Source: AC-37 sp036389835
GTDB lineage: Bacteria; Actinomycetota; Thermoleophilia; Solirubrobacterales; Thermoleophilaceae
Reading direction: 5' to 3'
Length of the DNA: 64,000 bases
Assembly: GCA_036389835.1 (NCBI GenBank)
Contig: DASVWC010000071.1
Coordinates: 1 to 64,000 of the forward strand
The notes beneath the pieces were generated by a model. It had not been told where the DNA came from. It did no database searches and saw nothing but the letters and a program-made list of their open reading frames with translations. This document shows positions 32,078-40,919 of this stretch, one piece after another (positions within the stretch are counted from its first letter, which is position 1; each line of letters opens with the position of its first letter). A program made the translations under genes and the position numbers.

Positions 32078-32989
32078 GTGCCGCTGACTGTCCAGCTCGG
32101 ACTCCTGCTCGCCCTCGCCACGGCGTTCACGTCGATCCTCGGCTTCCTGCTCAAGCACCGGGGCGCCGGCCAGGCGCCGCCGGTCGAGGCGCGGCGGCCG
32201 GTGCGCTCGTCGCTGGCGCTGTTCACCGCGCGCGACTACACGGTTGGGATCGTCGTGGCCACCGGGTCGTGGGGCCTGCACGTGGCGGCGCTCGCGCTGG
32301 CGCCGATCTCGCTCGTGCAATCGGTGATCGCGGGCGGGCTCGTGCTCCTGACGGTCCTCGCCGACCGCATCTTCGGCCAGCGGGTCACCCGGCGCGAGTG
32401 GATCGGCGTGGGGCTCACGGCCCTCGGGCTGTCCTTCCTCGCCGCCACGATGAGCGGCACCGGCGACGAGGCCCACTCCGACTACGGGGCGGGCACGCTC
32501 GCGCTCTACGCCGGGCTGCTCGCCGCCGCGGGACTCGGCGCGGCCGCGGGCGGCTGGCGTCGCGGGCGGGCCGGGGCGCCGCTCGTGGGCGTGGGGGCGG
32601 GCCTGCTCTGGGGCGCGTCCGACGTGTCGATCAAGGCGCTCAGCGACTCGCTCTCGGACGACGGCGTGCTCGTCATGCTCCACCCGCTGGCGTTCGTGAT
32701 CGCGAGCCTGTCGCTGATCGGCCTGACGGTCTCGGCGCGCAGCCTCCAGCAGGGCGCCGCCGTGCCGGTGATCGCGGCGACCAGCGCGGCGGCGAACCTC
32801 GTCACGATCGCCTCGGGCCCGATCGTCTTCGGCGAGCCGATGCCGGACGACCCGCTCGGCTTCGGCCTGCGCATCGCGGCGTTCGCGCTCGTGATCGTCG
32901 CGGCCTCGCTCACCCCGCCGCCGGGCGCCGACGACGAGGACCACCTCGCGACCGAAGCGGCGCCGAAGCCGGAGCCCGCCCGCGCCTGA
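32078..32989 (+). CDS. DMT-superfamily membrane protein
   Basis: A 303-residue integral membrane protein with about nine or ten hydrophobic segments, beginning VPLTVQLGLLLALATAFTSILGFLLKHRGA. IAGGLVLLTVLADRIFGQRVTRREWIGVGLTALGLSFLA resembles the first-repeat end of EamA-type carriers and NIPA-like proteins. A short charged tail (DDEDHLATEAAPKPEPARA) is cytoplasmic. The substrate is unknown. Confidence 0.75.
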   Translation: MPLTVQLGLLLALATAFTSILGFLLKHRGAGQAPPVEARRPVRSSLALFTARDYTVGIVVATGSWGLHVAALALAPISLVQSVIAGGLVLLTVLADRIFGQRVTRREWIGVGLTALGLSFLAATMSGTGDEAHSDYGAGTLALYAGLLAAAGLGAAAGGWRRGRAGAPLVGVGAGLLWGASDVSIKALSDSLSDDGVLVMLHPLAFVIASLSLIGLTVSARSLQQGAAVPVIAATSAAANLVTIASGPIVFGEPMPDDPLGFGLRIAAFALVIVAASLTPPPGADDEDHLATEAAPKPEPARA

Positions 32990-33009
32990 GTCGTTAGCTT
33001 GCGGCGCCC

Positions 33010-33288
33010 GTGCGCCGCTCGCTACTCGCCGCCGTCCTGGTCGCCGCCGCGCTCGCGGCCGGCGGGACCGCGCGGGCCGCCTCACCCGTCACGTGGGACC
33101 GCTACTCGCTCCAGCTCGACGGCAAGCCGCTGTTCGTCAACGCCGGCGAGGTCCACCCGCAGCGCATGCCCGGCGGCGAGCCGCAGTGGCGGCGCGTGCT
33201 GCGCACGATGCGGGCCGCCGGCCTGAACACCGTCAGCATCTACGTCTTCTGGCAGTTCCACGAGATCGAGCCGGGCCGCTTCCGCTTG
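33010..33288 (+). pseudogene. GH35 beta-galactosidase pseudogene, N-terminal block
   Basis: GTG 33010 opens a signal peptide (LLAAVLVAAALAAGGTARA) followed by the GH35 start: LQLDGKPLFVNAGEVHPQRM and LNTVSIYVFWQFHEIEPG. Homology stops at about 33288, where the next expected block (DVERFMRVARDEGLYV) is missing from this strand; the frame runs on only to a stop at 33360. The rest of the gene lies inverted at 33290-34444 and then direct from 34445. Confidence 0.8.
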
Positions 33289-33289
33289 G

Positions 33290-34444
33290 CGTCCTGGCGC
33301 CGCGGCGGTCCACCGTCGTCGTGCGGGTGCGGCGCGAGGTCTCGACCCCGCTCCGGGTGAGGAGGAGCGGGCCGACCACCAGGCGGCCGCGGTCGGCCCA
33401 CAGCCGCCCGGCCTGCTGGCGCGACAGGATCACGAGCTTGCGCCCGCCCGCGCTGACCACGCGCGGGTGCTTCGCCGGCGTGAGGTCGAAGCGCCGCCCG
33501 GCGATCCAGGCCGAGTACGGGCGCCCGCGGTCACCGAACAGCACTAGGAAGCGCCTGTCCGCGTACGCCACCTCGGCCGAGCTCAGGTCGATCCGCCAGC
33601 CCGCCAGGTTCGCCCGCGCAAGCAGCCAGCGGGCGCTGTGGCCGGGGAGCGGGACCGGCGGCGTGGTGCGCCCGTCCACCGTGATCGGCGCCGTCCGCTC
33701 CGCGCCCGGGTCGGCGTTGCGCAGGAACAGGTGGAGCGTCCCGTCGTCAACCGAGCGGCGCGCCCGGTACACGCCGGCGGGCGCCTCCACCCGCTCGGTC
33801 CGCGCGATCGAGCGCCCGGCCGCGCGGATCTGGAGCGAGATCCGCCGCAGCTCGTCGTAGCGGGTCCCGAGCGCGCCCCACTCGCGGATCGGGGCGGCGT
33901 AGTCGTAGTGCGTGCCCTCGCTCGGATAGGGCGTGTTGCCCCAGTTCGTGCCGCCGTAGGTCATGTAGCGGGCGATCATCGTCAGACCCTGGCCGAGCAG
34001 CGAGATCGTCTGCACGTGCTCGTAGCCGATCATGTGGCGGTAGCGCTCCTCGAGCGTCTTGCCGTCGTCGGCGAACGCGATCGCGCCGCCCTGGACCTCC
34101 GCTGCGTAGAGGGGCGACCTCGTGACGCCGACCTCGCCGCGGTAAGCGCTTCCAGTCCGCCGTGAACTCGGGCTCGCCGGTGCGGTGGATCCCCGGCTTG
34201 CCGAGCGTCCACCACGGGTAGCCGCCGGCGTCGACCTCGCCCTGCACGTAGGGCCCGATCCGAGCGATCACGTACAGGCCCTCGTCGCGGGCGACGCGCA
34301 TGAACCGCTCGACGTCGTAGAGGCCCTCGTCTCCTCCGCGCCGCCGCCGGGGTGCTCGTTCTCGACCTGGAGGGCGATCATCGTCCCCCTGCTAGCGCCG
34401 CCGGCCTGCCAGCGCGCGAGCCGCGGCAGCACGGCCGCGAACCA
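33290..34444 (-). pseudogene. GH35 pseudogene, inverted and reordered central blocks
   Basis: On the minus strand, reading down from 34444, the blocks are: WFAAVLPRLARWQAGG...MIALQVENEH (34444 to about 34350, with the acid/base Glu of VENE); then DVERFMRVARDEGLYVIARI...GGYPWWTLGKPGIH (about 34330 to 34150); then SPLYAAEVQGGAIAFADDG (the nucleophile region), YMTYGGTNWGNTPYPSEG and beta-domain sequence to about 33300. In GH35 the second block precedes the first, and a segment between VENE and the nucleophile region is absent. Frames break at each join. Confidence 0.75.
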
Positions 34445-35225
34445 CCCGGAGCGCATGCCCGGCTTCGACGACTCCTCCTGGAAGCGCCTCGACCGCGTGA
34501 CGACCCACAACCAGATGCAGCCGAACACGAGCCCGGTCCTCTACGCCGACGACAACGGCGTGCCCGGCTCCGGCTTCGTCTGGTACCGCGGCCGCTACTC
34601 GGGGCGGGCGGGGCGGCTCTGCCTCGAGGGGCGCCACCGCTACCACGCCTGGGTCAACGGGCGCAGCCTCGGCACCGTGACCAGCGACGCCGAGGTGCCC
34701 GGCCCGATGGGCCTCGGCGGGCTGGGCGCCTCGCCGCCCGTAAACCAGCCGGTGACGCTCGACCTCCCCGCCGACGCGCAGGGCGACGGCGAGAACGTGC
34801 TCGCCGTGCTCGTCGAGAGCTGGGGCCACAACATGGACGCCGGCGGGGCGATCCAGGCGAAGAACCCGCGCGGGCTGATCTCCGCGTCGCTCGCGGACCG
34901 GCCGGGCGCGCCGCCGTGCGGGTTCACGTTCGGGACCGGCGGCGAGGTCAGCGCGCCGCTCGCGGCCGGCACGTACTCGACGACGCCGGGCCTCCCAAGG
35001 CCGTCGGGCGGGATCGACTGGCGGATCCACGGAGCGCGGCCGGCCGACTACCCGAACACCAGCGGGCTGTTCGGCGAGGCGCAGGGCTGGCACCGGCCGG
35101 GCGACGGCGACGGCGGCTGGGCACCGGTGTCGCTGCCGCGCGCTACGAGCTCGGGTCCGGAACTCGAACTCGAACGGCAGCCCCTAGCGGTCGCCCGGTC
35201 GGTCAAGGCGTGCCGACGGCCGTGA
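34445..35225 (+). pseudogene. GH35 pseudogene, C-terminal jelly-roll block
   Basis: Back on the plus strand, PERMPGFDDSSWKRLD leads into FVWYRGRYSG, YHAWVNGRSLGTV and ENVLAVLVESWGHNMD, the galactose-binding-like C-terminal domains of GH35 enzymes. The frame is open from ATG 34458 to the stop at 35225, but alone it lacks any catalytic domain. The last 20 codons no longer look like the family. Confidence 0.75.
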
Positions 35226-35230
35226 CGGCA

Positions 35231-35244
35231 GGGGCGCTCGCCCC
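35231..35244 (+). terminator. Short GC hairpin after the GH35 remnant
   Basis: GGGGC-gctc-GCCCC forms a 5-bp stem six bases after the stop. A TAGACT box (35246-35251) for the next gene follows at once. Confidence 0.35.
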
Positions 35245-35264
35245 CTAGACTTCTACACGGAACG

Positions 35265-36347
35265 ATGTCACGGTCGAAGCCGCGAATCGGGCTGGTCCTG
35301 GGCGCCGGGGGCGTGATGGGCGGCGCGTGGCTGACCGGGGGCCTCGAGGCGCTCGCCACCGAGACCGGCTGGGACCCGGCGAGCGCCGACTACGTCGTCG
35401 GCACCTCCGCCGGGTCGATGATGGGCGCGCTGCTCACCTCCGGCGTCCCGCCGTGGTTCATGGTGGCCCACTCGCGCGGGCGCGACTTCGAGGGCCTCGT
35501 CGGCACCGACGGCCGGCCCCAGAGCACCGCCGACCGCGCCGCCGGCGCCACGTTCAAGCTCGCCATGGCCCCGCCGCGGATCGGGCCCGGATCGTGGGGC
35601 CTCATCCGCCGCAGCGTCACCTCGCCCCGCCTGCAGCGCCCACCCGCGCTGCTCGCGGGCTGGCTCCCGCAGGGCGTGATCTCGAACGAGCCGCTGAAGG
35701 ACACGATCCGGCGCGTGGTGCCGGAGGGCTGGAACGACCACCCGAACTTCTGGGCCGTCGCCTGCGACTACTCCGACGGTCACCGCGTCGCGTTCGGGAG
35801 AGCCGACGCGCCGCCGGCCGAGCTGGCCGACGCGGTCGCCGCCTCCGCCGCGATCCCGGGCTTCTACCGCCCGGTGACGATCGGCGGGCGGCGCTACGTA
35901 GACGGCGGGCTCTGGTCCACGTCGAACCTCGACATCCTCCGCAACGAGGGCCTCGACCTCGTCGTCTGCCTGAACCCCACCTCGTCGCTGCACCCGCCGT
36001 TCGCGTGGAACCCGGTCGAGCGCGCCGCCGGCCTCTTCCGGCGGATGTCGGGCCGCCGCCTCGGCAGCGAGACCAAGGTCCTGCGCAACGCGGGGACCGA
36101 GGTCGTGCTGATCCAGCCGACGGCCGAGGACCACGCCGCGATGGGGCCGAACCTGATGGCCACCAAGAACCGCAACCCGGTCATCGACACCGCCATCCGC
36201 ACGGTCGGCGAGCAGCTGCGCGCGGACGGCGTCCGGCAGCTCCTCGCGGACCTGCCGCCCGGCGAGGAGTACAGGATCCGTGAGCCCGACGGGCCACCGT
36301 CGGAGTGGCCGGAGACGCTCCCCGGCGTGCGCCGCAGTGCGGCGTGA
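35265..36347 (+). CDS. Patatin-like phospholipase
   Basis: A 360-residue protein. LVLGAGGVMGGAWLTG is the oxyanion loop, GTSAGSMMG holds the nucleophile Ser (about 50), and VDGGLWS contains the Asp of the Ser-Asp dyad (DGG). It should hydrolyse acyl ester bonds of phospholipids or similar lipids. It has no signal peptide. The gene precedes an acyltransferase and an acyl-CoA synthetase fusion on the same strand, which suggests a lipid-remodelling group. Confidence 0.85.
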   Translation: MSRSKPRIGLVLGAGGVMGGAWLTGGLEALATETGWDPASADYVVGTSAGSMMGALLTSGVPPWFMVAHSRGRDFEGLVGTDGRPQSTADRAAGATFKLAMAPPRIGPGSWGLIRRSVTSPRLQRPPALLAGWLPQGVISNEPLKDTIRRVVPEGWNDHPNFWAVACDYSDGHRVAFGRADAPPAELADAVAASAAIPGFYRPVTIGGRRYVDGGLWSTSNLDILRNEGLDLVVCLNPTSSLHPPFAWNPVERAAGLFRRMSGRRLGSETKVLRNAGTEVVLIQPTAEDHAAMGPNLMATKNRNPVIDTAIRTVGEQLRADGVRQLLADLPPGEEYRIREPDGPPSEWPETLPGVRRSAA

Positions 36348-36372
36348 GCGTTAAACGGGGTATACACCTCGT

Positions 36373-37302
36373 ATGAGCTCCGCACGCGAGTACGAGCAGT
36401 CGGCCGCGCGCAGCGCGCGCACGAACGGCTCGGTCAACGGGCACGGCGCCCCGGGGCTCGCCGAGAGCGTCGCGCGCGCTCTCGCCGAGCAGGTCCAGCG
36501 CCGCGTGCCGAGGGCCGACCTCGACGAGCGCGACCCCGACTACATCCGCGAGACGCTCCCCGGCCTCTGGCTGCTGGCGAGCTTCTACTTCCGCGCCGAC
36601 GTGAAGGGCCTCGACAACATCCCGGCGGAGGGGCCCGTCCTCCTGGTGGGCAACCACTCGGGCGGCAACATGACGCCTGACACGCTGGTCCTCACGCTGG
36701 CGTTCAACACGTACTTCGGGGTCGAGCGGCGCTTCTACCAGCTCGCCCACAACCTGGTGGTCTCGATGCCGTGGCTCGCCTCGCTGCGCAAGTACGGCAC
36801 GGTGGCGGCGTCTCCGCAGAACGCGAAGAAGGCGCTCGACACGGGCGCCGCGCTGCTGGTCTACCCGGGCGGCGACTACGAGGTCCACCGCCCGAGCTGG
36901 GAGTCCGCGCGCGTCGACTTCAACGGCCGCAAGGGCTACGTGCGCCTCGCGCTCGAGCACGACGTCCCGATCGTCCCGATCGTCTCGCTCGGCGGCCAGG
37001 AGACGGCGCTGTTCCTCTCGCGCGGCGAGCGCCTCGCGCGGCTGCTGCGCCTGGACAAGACCTTCCGCCTGAAGGTGCTGCCGATCTCGATCGCCCCGCC
37101 GTGGGGCCTCAACGTCGGCGACATGATGGGCCACTTCCCGCTGCCCGCCAAGCTCCAGATCCGCGCGCTCGAGCCGATCTACCTGCGCGACCAGTTCGGC
37201 CAGGAGCCGGACGTCGACGAGGTCGACGAGTACGTGCTGGCGAAGATGCAGGCCACGCTCGACTCCCTCAACGAGCAGCGCACGCTGCCGCTGATCGGAT
37301 GA
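36373..37302 (+). CDS. PlsC-like acyltransferase (LPLAT family)
   Basis: A 309-residue protein. NHSGGNMTPD is the HX4D catalytic motif, and LLVYPGGDYEVHRPSW with the later PIVPIVSLGGQE are acyl-acceptor blocks of lysophospholipid acyltransferase-like proteins. The N-terminal 60 residues are polar and Ala-rich. Its stop overlaps the start of the SRPBCC-ligase fusion (ATGA at 37299-37302), so the transferase and an acyl-activating enzyme are produced together. Confidence 0.85.
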   Translation: MSSAREYEQSAARSARTNGSVNGHGAPGLAESVARALAEQVQRRVPRADLDERDPDYIRETLPGLWLLASFYFRADVKGLDNIPAEGPVLLVGNHSGGNMTPDTLVLTLAFNTYFGVERRFYQLAHNLVVSMPWLASLRKYGTVAASPQNAKKALDTGAALLVYPGGDYEVHRPSWESARVDFNGRKGYVRLALEHDVPIVPIVSLGGQETALFLSRGERLARLLRLDKTFRLKVLPISIAPPWGLNVGDMMGHFPLPAKLQIRALEPIYLRDQFGQEPDVDEVDEYVLAKMQATLDSLNEQRTLPLIG

Positions 37303-39440
37303 GGGTCACCGAGGACGCGATCGTCGACGCGACGGTCGACGAGGTCTGGGACGTCGTCAGCGAGCTGCCGCGCTGGGAGGGCCTGTTCGCCAGCGCCACG
37401 CGCTTCGAGCACGCCGGCGGGCCGGAGACCGGGCTCGGCGCGCGCTACCAGCTGCGCCTGCACGTGGGCTCGGCGCACGTGGGCAGCCTGATCGAGATCG
37501 TCGAGTGCGACGCCCCGGGCGACCTCGCCTGGACGAGCATCACCGGGCTCGACATGCGCGGCCGCTTCCGGCTGCGCGAGACCGACGACGGGCGGACCAG
37601 GGTTTCCCTGCGGCTCAGCTACCAGGCGCCGGGCGGCGCGCTGGGGATGGTCGCGGACCGCGTGAGCGGCCCGATGGTGTCGGGCAACCTGCGCGAGACA
37701 CTCGAACGGCTGAAGCGAGAGGTGGAGGGGGAGAGGTACGTGGCAGACGGCAACAGGGACGGCGACGGTCTGGTCAGCAGCGTGACCGCGAGCGTCGAGC
37801 AGGCGATCGAGACCGCGCGGACCGTGTGGAGCGCCGGTCTCGTGAGGCCGATGCGGCCGGATCGGGTCGCGCGCAGCCTGCTCGCGGTGCAGCGCTGGGG
37901 CTACACGCCCGCCACCGGCTACATCGCGAACGCCGTCCGCTACCCGAACGAGGACGCGATCGTCGACGACCTCGGCCGGCTCACGTTCGCGGAGGTGCAC
38001 GAGCGCACGAACCGCCTCGCCAGCGGGCTCGCCGACGCGGGCGTGCTCGAGGGCGACGGCGTCGCGATCATGTGCCGCAACCACCGCTACTTCGTGGAGG
38101 CCGTGGTGGCGTGCTCCAAGCTCGGCGCGCACGCCCTGTTCCTGAACACCGCCTTCGCGGGACCGCAGCTCACCGAGGTCGTGAAGCGCGAGAAGCCGGT
38201 GGCGATCATCTACGACGAGGAGTTCAGCGAGCTGCTCGAGGACGCCGGCAGGCGCCGCAAGCGCTTCATCGGCTGGTACGACTCCGAGGACCCCGCGGAC
38301 CCGACGCTCGAGGACCTGATCGCCGAGGGCGACCCCGAGGACCCGGTCCCGCCGGAGGAGACCGGCCGCGTGGTGATCCTGACCTCGGGCACGACCGGCA
38401 CCCCGAAGGGCGCGTCGCGCAAGCAGGCCGAGTCGATCGGCCCGGCCATCGCGCTGCTCTCCCGGATCCCGCTCAGGGCGCGCGAGAAGGCGCTGATCGC
38501 CGCGCCGCTGTTCCACTCGTGGGGCTTCGCGCACTACACGCTCGGCATGGCGCTCTCGCACACGCTCGTGCTCCAGCGCCGCTTCAAGCCCGAGGACACG
38601 CTCGCCGGCATCGCCCAGCACCAGGTGCAGTCGTGCCCGATGGTCCCCGTGATGGTTCAGCGGATCATGGACCTGCCGGAGGAGACCCGCCGCAAGTACG
38701 ACACCTCGTCGCTGCGCGCCGTGCCGCTGTCGGGCTCGGCGCTGCCGGGCGACCTGGCGATCAGCTTCATGGACGAGTTCGGCGACATCCTCTACAACCT
38801 CTACGGCTCGACCGAGGTCGCGTGGGCCACGATCGCCACGCCGGACGACCTGCGCGCCGCCCCGGGCACCGCCGGCAAGCCGCCGATGGGCACGGTGCTG
38901 CGCATCTACGACGAGAACGGCAACGAGGTGCCGGACGGCAAGGAGGGCCGGATCTTCGTCGGCAACGAGATGCTCTTCGAGGGCTACACCGGCGGCGGCT
39001 CGAAGGACGTGATCGACGGCCTGATGGCCACCGGCGACGTGGGCTACCTCGACGAGGAGAACCGCCTGTTCGTCTCGGGCCGCGACGACGAGATGATCGT
39101 CTCCGGCGGCGAGAACGTCTTCCCGCGCGAGGTCGAGGACACCATCGCGCGGATGAACGGGGTGAACGAGGTCGCCGTGATCGGCGTCGAGGACGAGGAG
39201 TGGGGCCAGCGCCTCAAGGCCTTCGTCGTCAAGAAGGGCAGCGGCGTGACCGAGGACGCCGTCAAGAAGCACGTGAAGTCCAACCTCGCGGGCTACAAGG
39301 TGCCGCGCGAGGTCGAGTTCCTCAAGGAGCTTCCCCGCAACGCGACGGGCAAGGTGCTCAAGCGCGAGCTCGAGGAGAAGGAGGAGGGCGACGACTCGAA
39401 GGAGTCGTCGAAGAAGAAGAAGGCCGGCTCGAAGAGCTAG
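37299..39440 (+). CDS. SRPBCC-acyl-CoA synthetase fusion protein
   Basis: One 713-residue frame from ATG 37299. Residues 1-140 are an SRPBCC/START-like lipid-binding domain (VDATVDEVWDVVSELPRWEGLF, then DLAWTSITGLDMRGRFRL). A linker leads to an AMP-binding acyl-CoA synthetase from about 185: TSGTTGTPKGASRK (P-loop), YGSTEVAWATIATPDD, TGDVGYLDEENRLFVSGRDDEMI and PRNATGKVLKREL with the catalytic Lys. The highly charged tail ends at a stop shared tail-to-tail with the next gene. Fatty-acid or sterol-acid activation is inferred; the lipid-binding domain may present the substrate. Confidence 0.85.
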   Translation: MRVTEDAIVDATVDEVWDVVSELPRWEGLFASATRFEHAGGPETGLGARYQLRLHVGSAHVGSLIEIVECDAPGDLAWTSITGLDMRGRFRLRETDDGRTRVSLRLSYQAPGGALGMVADRVSGPMVSGNLRETLERLKREVEGERYVADGNRDGDGLVSSVTASVEQAIETARTVWSAGLVRPMRPDRVARSLLAVQRWGYTPATGYIANAVRYPNEDAIVDDLGRLTFAEVHERTNRLASGLADAGVLEGDGVAIMCRNHRYFVEAVVACSKLGAHALFLNTAFAGPQLTEVVKREKPVAIIYDEEFSELLEDAGRRRKRFIGWYDSEDPADPTLEDLIAEGDPEDPVPPEETGRVVILTSGTTGTPKGASRKQAESIGPAIALLSRIPLRAREKALIAAPLFHSWGFAHYTLGMALSHTLVLQRRFKPEDTLAGIAQHQVQSCPMVPVMVQRIMDLPEETRRKYDTSSLRAVPLSGSALPGDLAISFMDEFGDILYNLYGSTEVAWATIATPDDLRAAPGTAGKPPMGTVLRIYDENGNEVPDGKEGRIFVGNEMLFEGYTGGGSKDVIDGLMATGDVGYLDEENRLFVSGRDDEMIVSGGENVFPREVEDTIARMNGVNEVAVIGVEDEEWGQRLKAFVVKKGSGVTEDAVKKHVKSNLAGYKVPREVEFLKELPRNATGKVLKRELEEKEEGDDSKESSKKKKAGSKS

Positions 39441-40078
39441 CTCTCGCCGCCCCCGCTGTCGCCCTCCTCGGACTCGTCGTCCGAGGTGTCGTCTGACGTG
39501 TCGTCCGAGGTGTCCTCGGACTCCTCCTCGGACTCCTCCTCGTCCTTGACGTCCTGGGAGGTCTCGTCGGTGAGGTCGGGCTCGCCGTAGGCGCGCGAGT
39601 CGGCCATCTTCGGGTCGGTCGGACCGCCGGGGATCGGCTCGCCCTTGTACTCCTCGGGGTCGTCGACCTCCTCGCCCTCGATCTCCACCGAGCCGTCCTC
39701 GCGGTGGCGCAGCGACGAGGGACCCAGCTTGGCCGTGACCGAGTCGTCGTACGACTCGTCGCCCTCCGCGCCGCCGAACGTCTCGTACTTGGCCTTGTCG
39801 TCGGGCCAGTCCTCGAGCTTGTCGGGCGGGTCCTCCTCGAGCTCCTTGACCTTCTCCTTGGCCTCCTCGGCCTCCTTCTCCGCCTTCTCGGCGGACTCGC
39901 GCGCCTCGCTCTTGTCGGCCTCGGTGCCGCCGGCCGTGCCGCCGGTGTCGTCCTCGGACTTCTGCTCGGCGTTGTCCTCGGGGGAGTCGGCGCCGCCGGA
40001 GGGGGACTCCTGCTGCTCCTCGGTGCGCTCGTCGTCGCGCGGAAGATCCTGCTGCGGGGTGCTCTGCTCCTCGTCCAC
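39437..40078 (-). CDS. Highly acidic, probably disordered protein
   Basis: A 213-residue protein dominated by Glu, Asp, Ser and Lys, with a coiled-coil-like Glu/Lys/Ala stretch (about 55-85, EARESAEKAEKEAEEAKEKV), a more ordered middle (about 90-150, containing LGPSSLRHREDGSVEIEGEE) and a C-terminal run of SDDTSDDTSDDESEEGDSG. No family is recognised. The stop overlaps the convergent ligase stop through CTAG at 39437-39440. Confidence 0.65.
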   Translation of the reverse strand: MDEEQSTPQQDLPRDDERTEEQQESPSGGADSPEDNAEQKSEDDTGGTAGGTEADKSEARESAEKAEKEAEEAKEKVKELEEDPPDKLEDWPDDKAKYETFGGAEGDESYDDSVTAKLGPSSLRHREDGSVEIEGEEVDDPEEYKGEPIPGGPTDPKMADSRAYGEPDLTDETSQDVKDEEESEEESEDTSDDTSDDTSDDESEEGDSGGGES

Positions 40079-40151
40079 TACGCCCTCCCTCGTGGTCAGC
40101 TCGGTACCTAGCGGTACCCGGCGGGTGCGCGCATCATGCCCGACTGCGCGC

Positions 40152-40919
40152 TCAGACGGCGTTCTCGGCGCTGCGCATGCCGCGCACCGCCCACGCCGCC
40201 ATCACGAGCGCGAGCGCGGCGGCCACGCCGAACGCGAGGCCGGCTTCGGCCGGCAGCCCGGAGATCAGGCCGCGCCCGGCCTCGAGCAGCGCGGTGGCGG
40301 GGTTCGCGTTGGCCACGGTGTGAATCCAGCCGGCGAGCAGGTCGCGCGGCGCGTACACCGGCGCCAGGAACAGGAACAGGAAGACCGGCGTCTGGAGGGC
40401 GGGGGCCGCCTGCATCGTGCGGACGCGCAGCGACACGCCCGCGCCGAACAGCGTCGCGGCCACGTTGAGCATGAGCGCGAGTCCGAACAGGCCGCCGAGC
40501 TCGATCCCGTCGCCGCCGATCTCCATCCCGGTCACGACTGCCACGAGGAACACCATCCCCCCGACGATGACGGTCCGGACCAGCGCCGCCAGCGCGTAGC
40601 CGGCGATCAGCGCCGAGCGGTGCTGGGCGGCGAGCGTCATCCGCCGCGCGAAGCCGCTCTCCCAGTCGGCCGCGATCGAGAAGCCGGTGAACACGCCTCC
40701 GAACGCCGCGGTCTGGAGCAGGACGAACACGAACTGGAACGCCGTGTAGTCGGGGTAGTCGAAGCCCGGCGCGTTGCCCACGGCCGACAGGCCGCCCGCG
40801 AACGCCGTGAAGAAGAACAGCGGGAAGACCAGCGGCGGCAGGAACAGCGCCGGGTTCTTGACGAGGTTGTTGAGGTGGCGCCAGGCCACCGCGCCGACCA
40901 CCGACCGGTAGGAGCTCAC
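40152..40919 (-). CDS. ABC-2-type export permease, second subunit
   Basis: A 255-residue membrane protein with six hydrophobic segments and the ABC-2 pattern: an N-terminal amphipathic lead (WRHLNNLVKNPALFLPPLVFPLFFF), a central loop with ADWESGFARRMTLAAQHRSALIAG, and the late ANANPATALLEAGRGLISG. It is the last gene of a DrrA/DrrB-like operon and overlaps the previous permease by four bases. The two permeases probably pair as a heterodimer. Confidence 0.85.
   Translation of the reverse strand: MSSYRSVVGAVAWRHLNNLVKNPALFLPPLVFPLFFFTAFAGGLSAVGNAPGFDYPDYTAFQFVFVLLQTAAFGGVFTGFSIAADWESGFARRMTLAAQHRSALIAGYALAALVRTVIVGGMVFLVAVVTGMEIGGDGIELGGLFGLALMLNVAATLFGAGVSLRVRTMQAAPALQTPVFLFLFLAPVYAPRDLLAGWIHTVANANPATALLEAGRGLISGLPAEAGLAFGVAAALALVMAAWAVRGMRSAENAV

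Noticed and set aside
33233..34033. 266-codon minus-strand frame as an independent enzyme gene
   Set aside because: It encodes only the middle and beta domains of GH35 without a proper N-terminus; it is part of the scrambled pseudogene.
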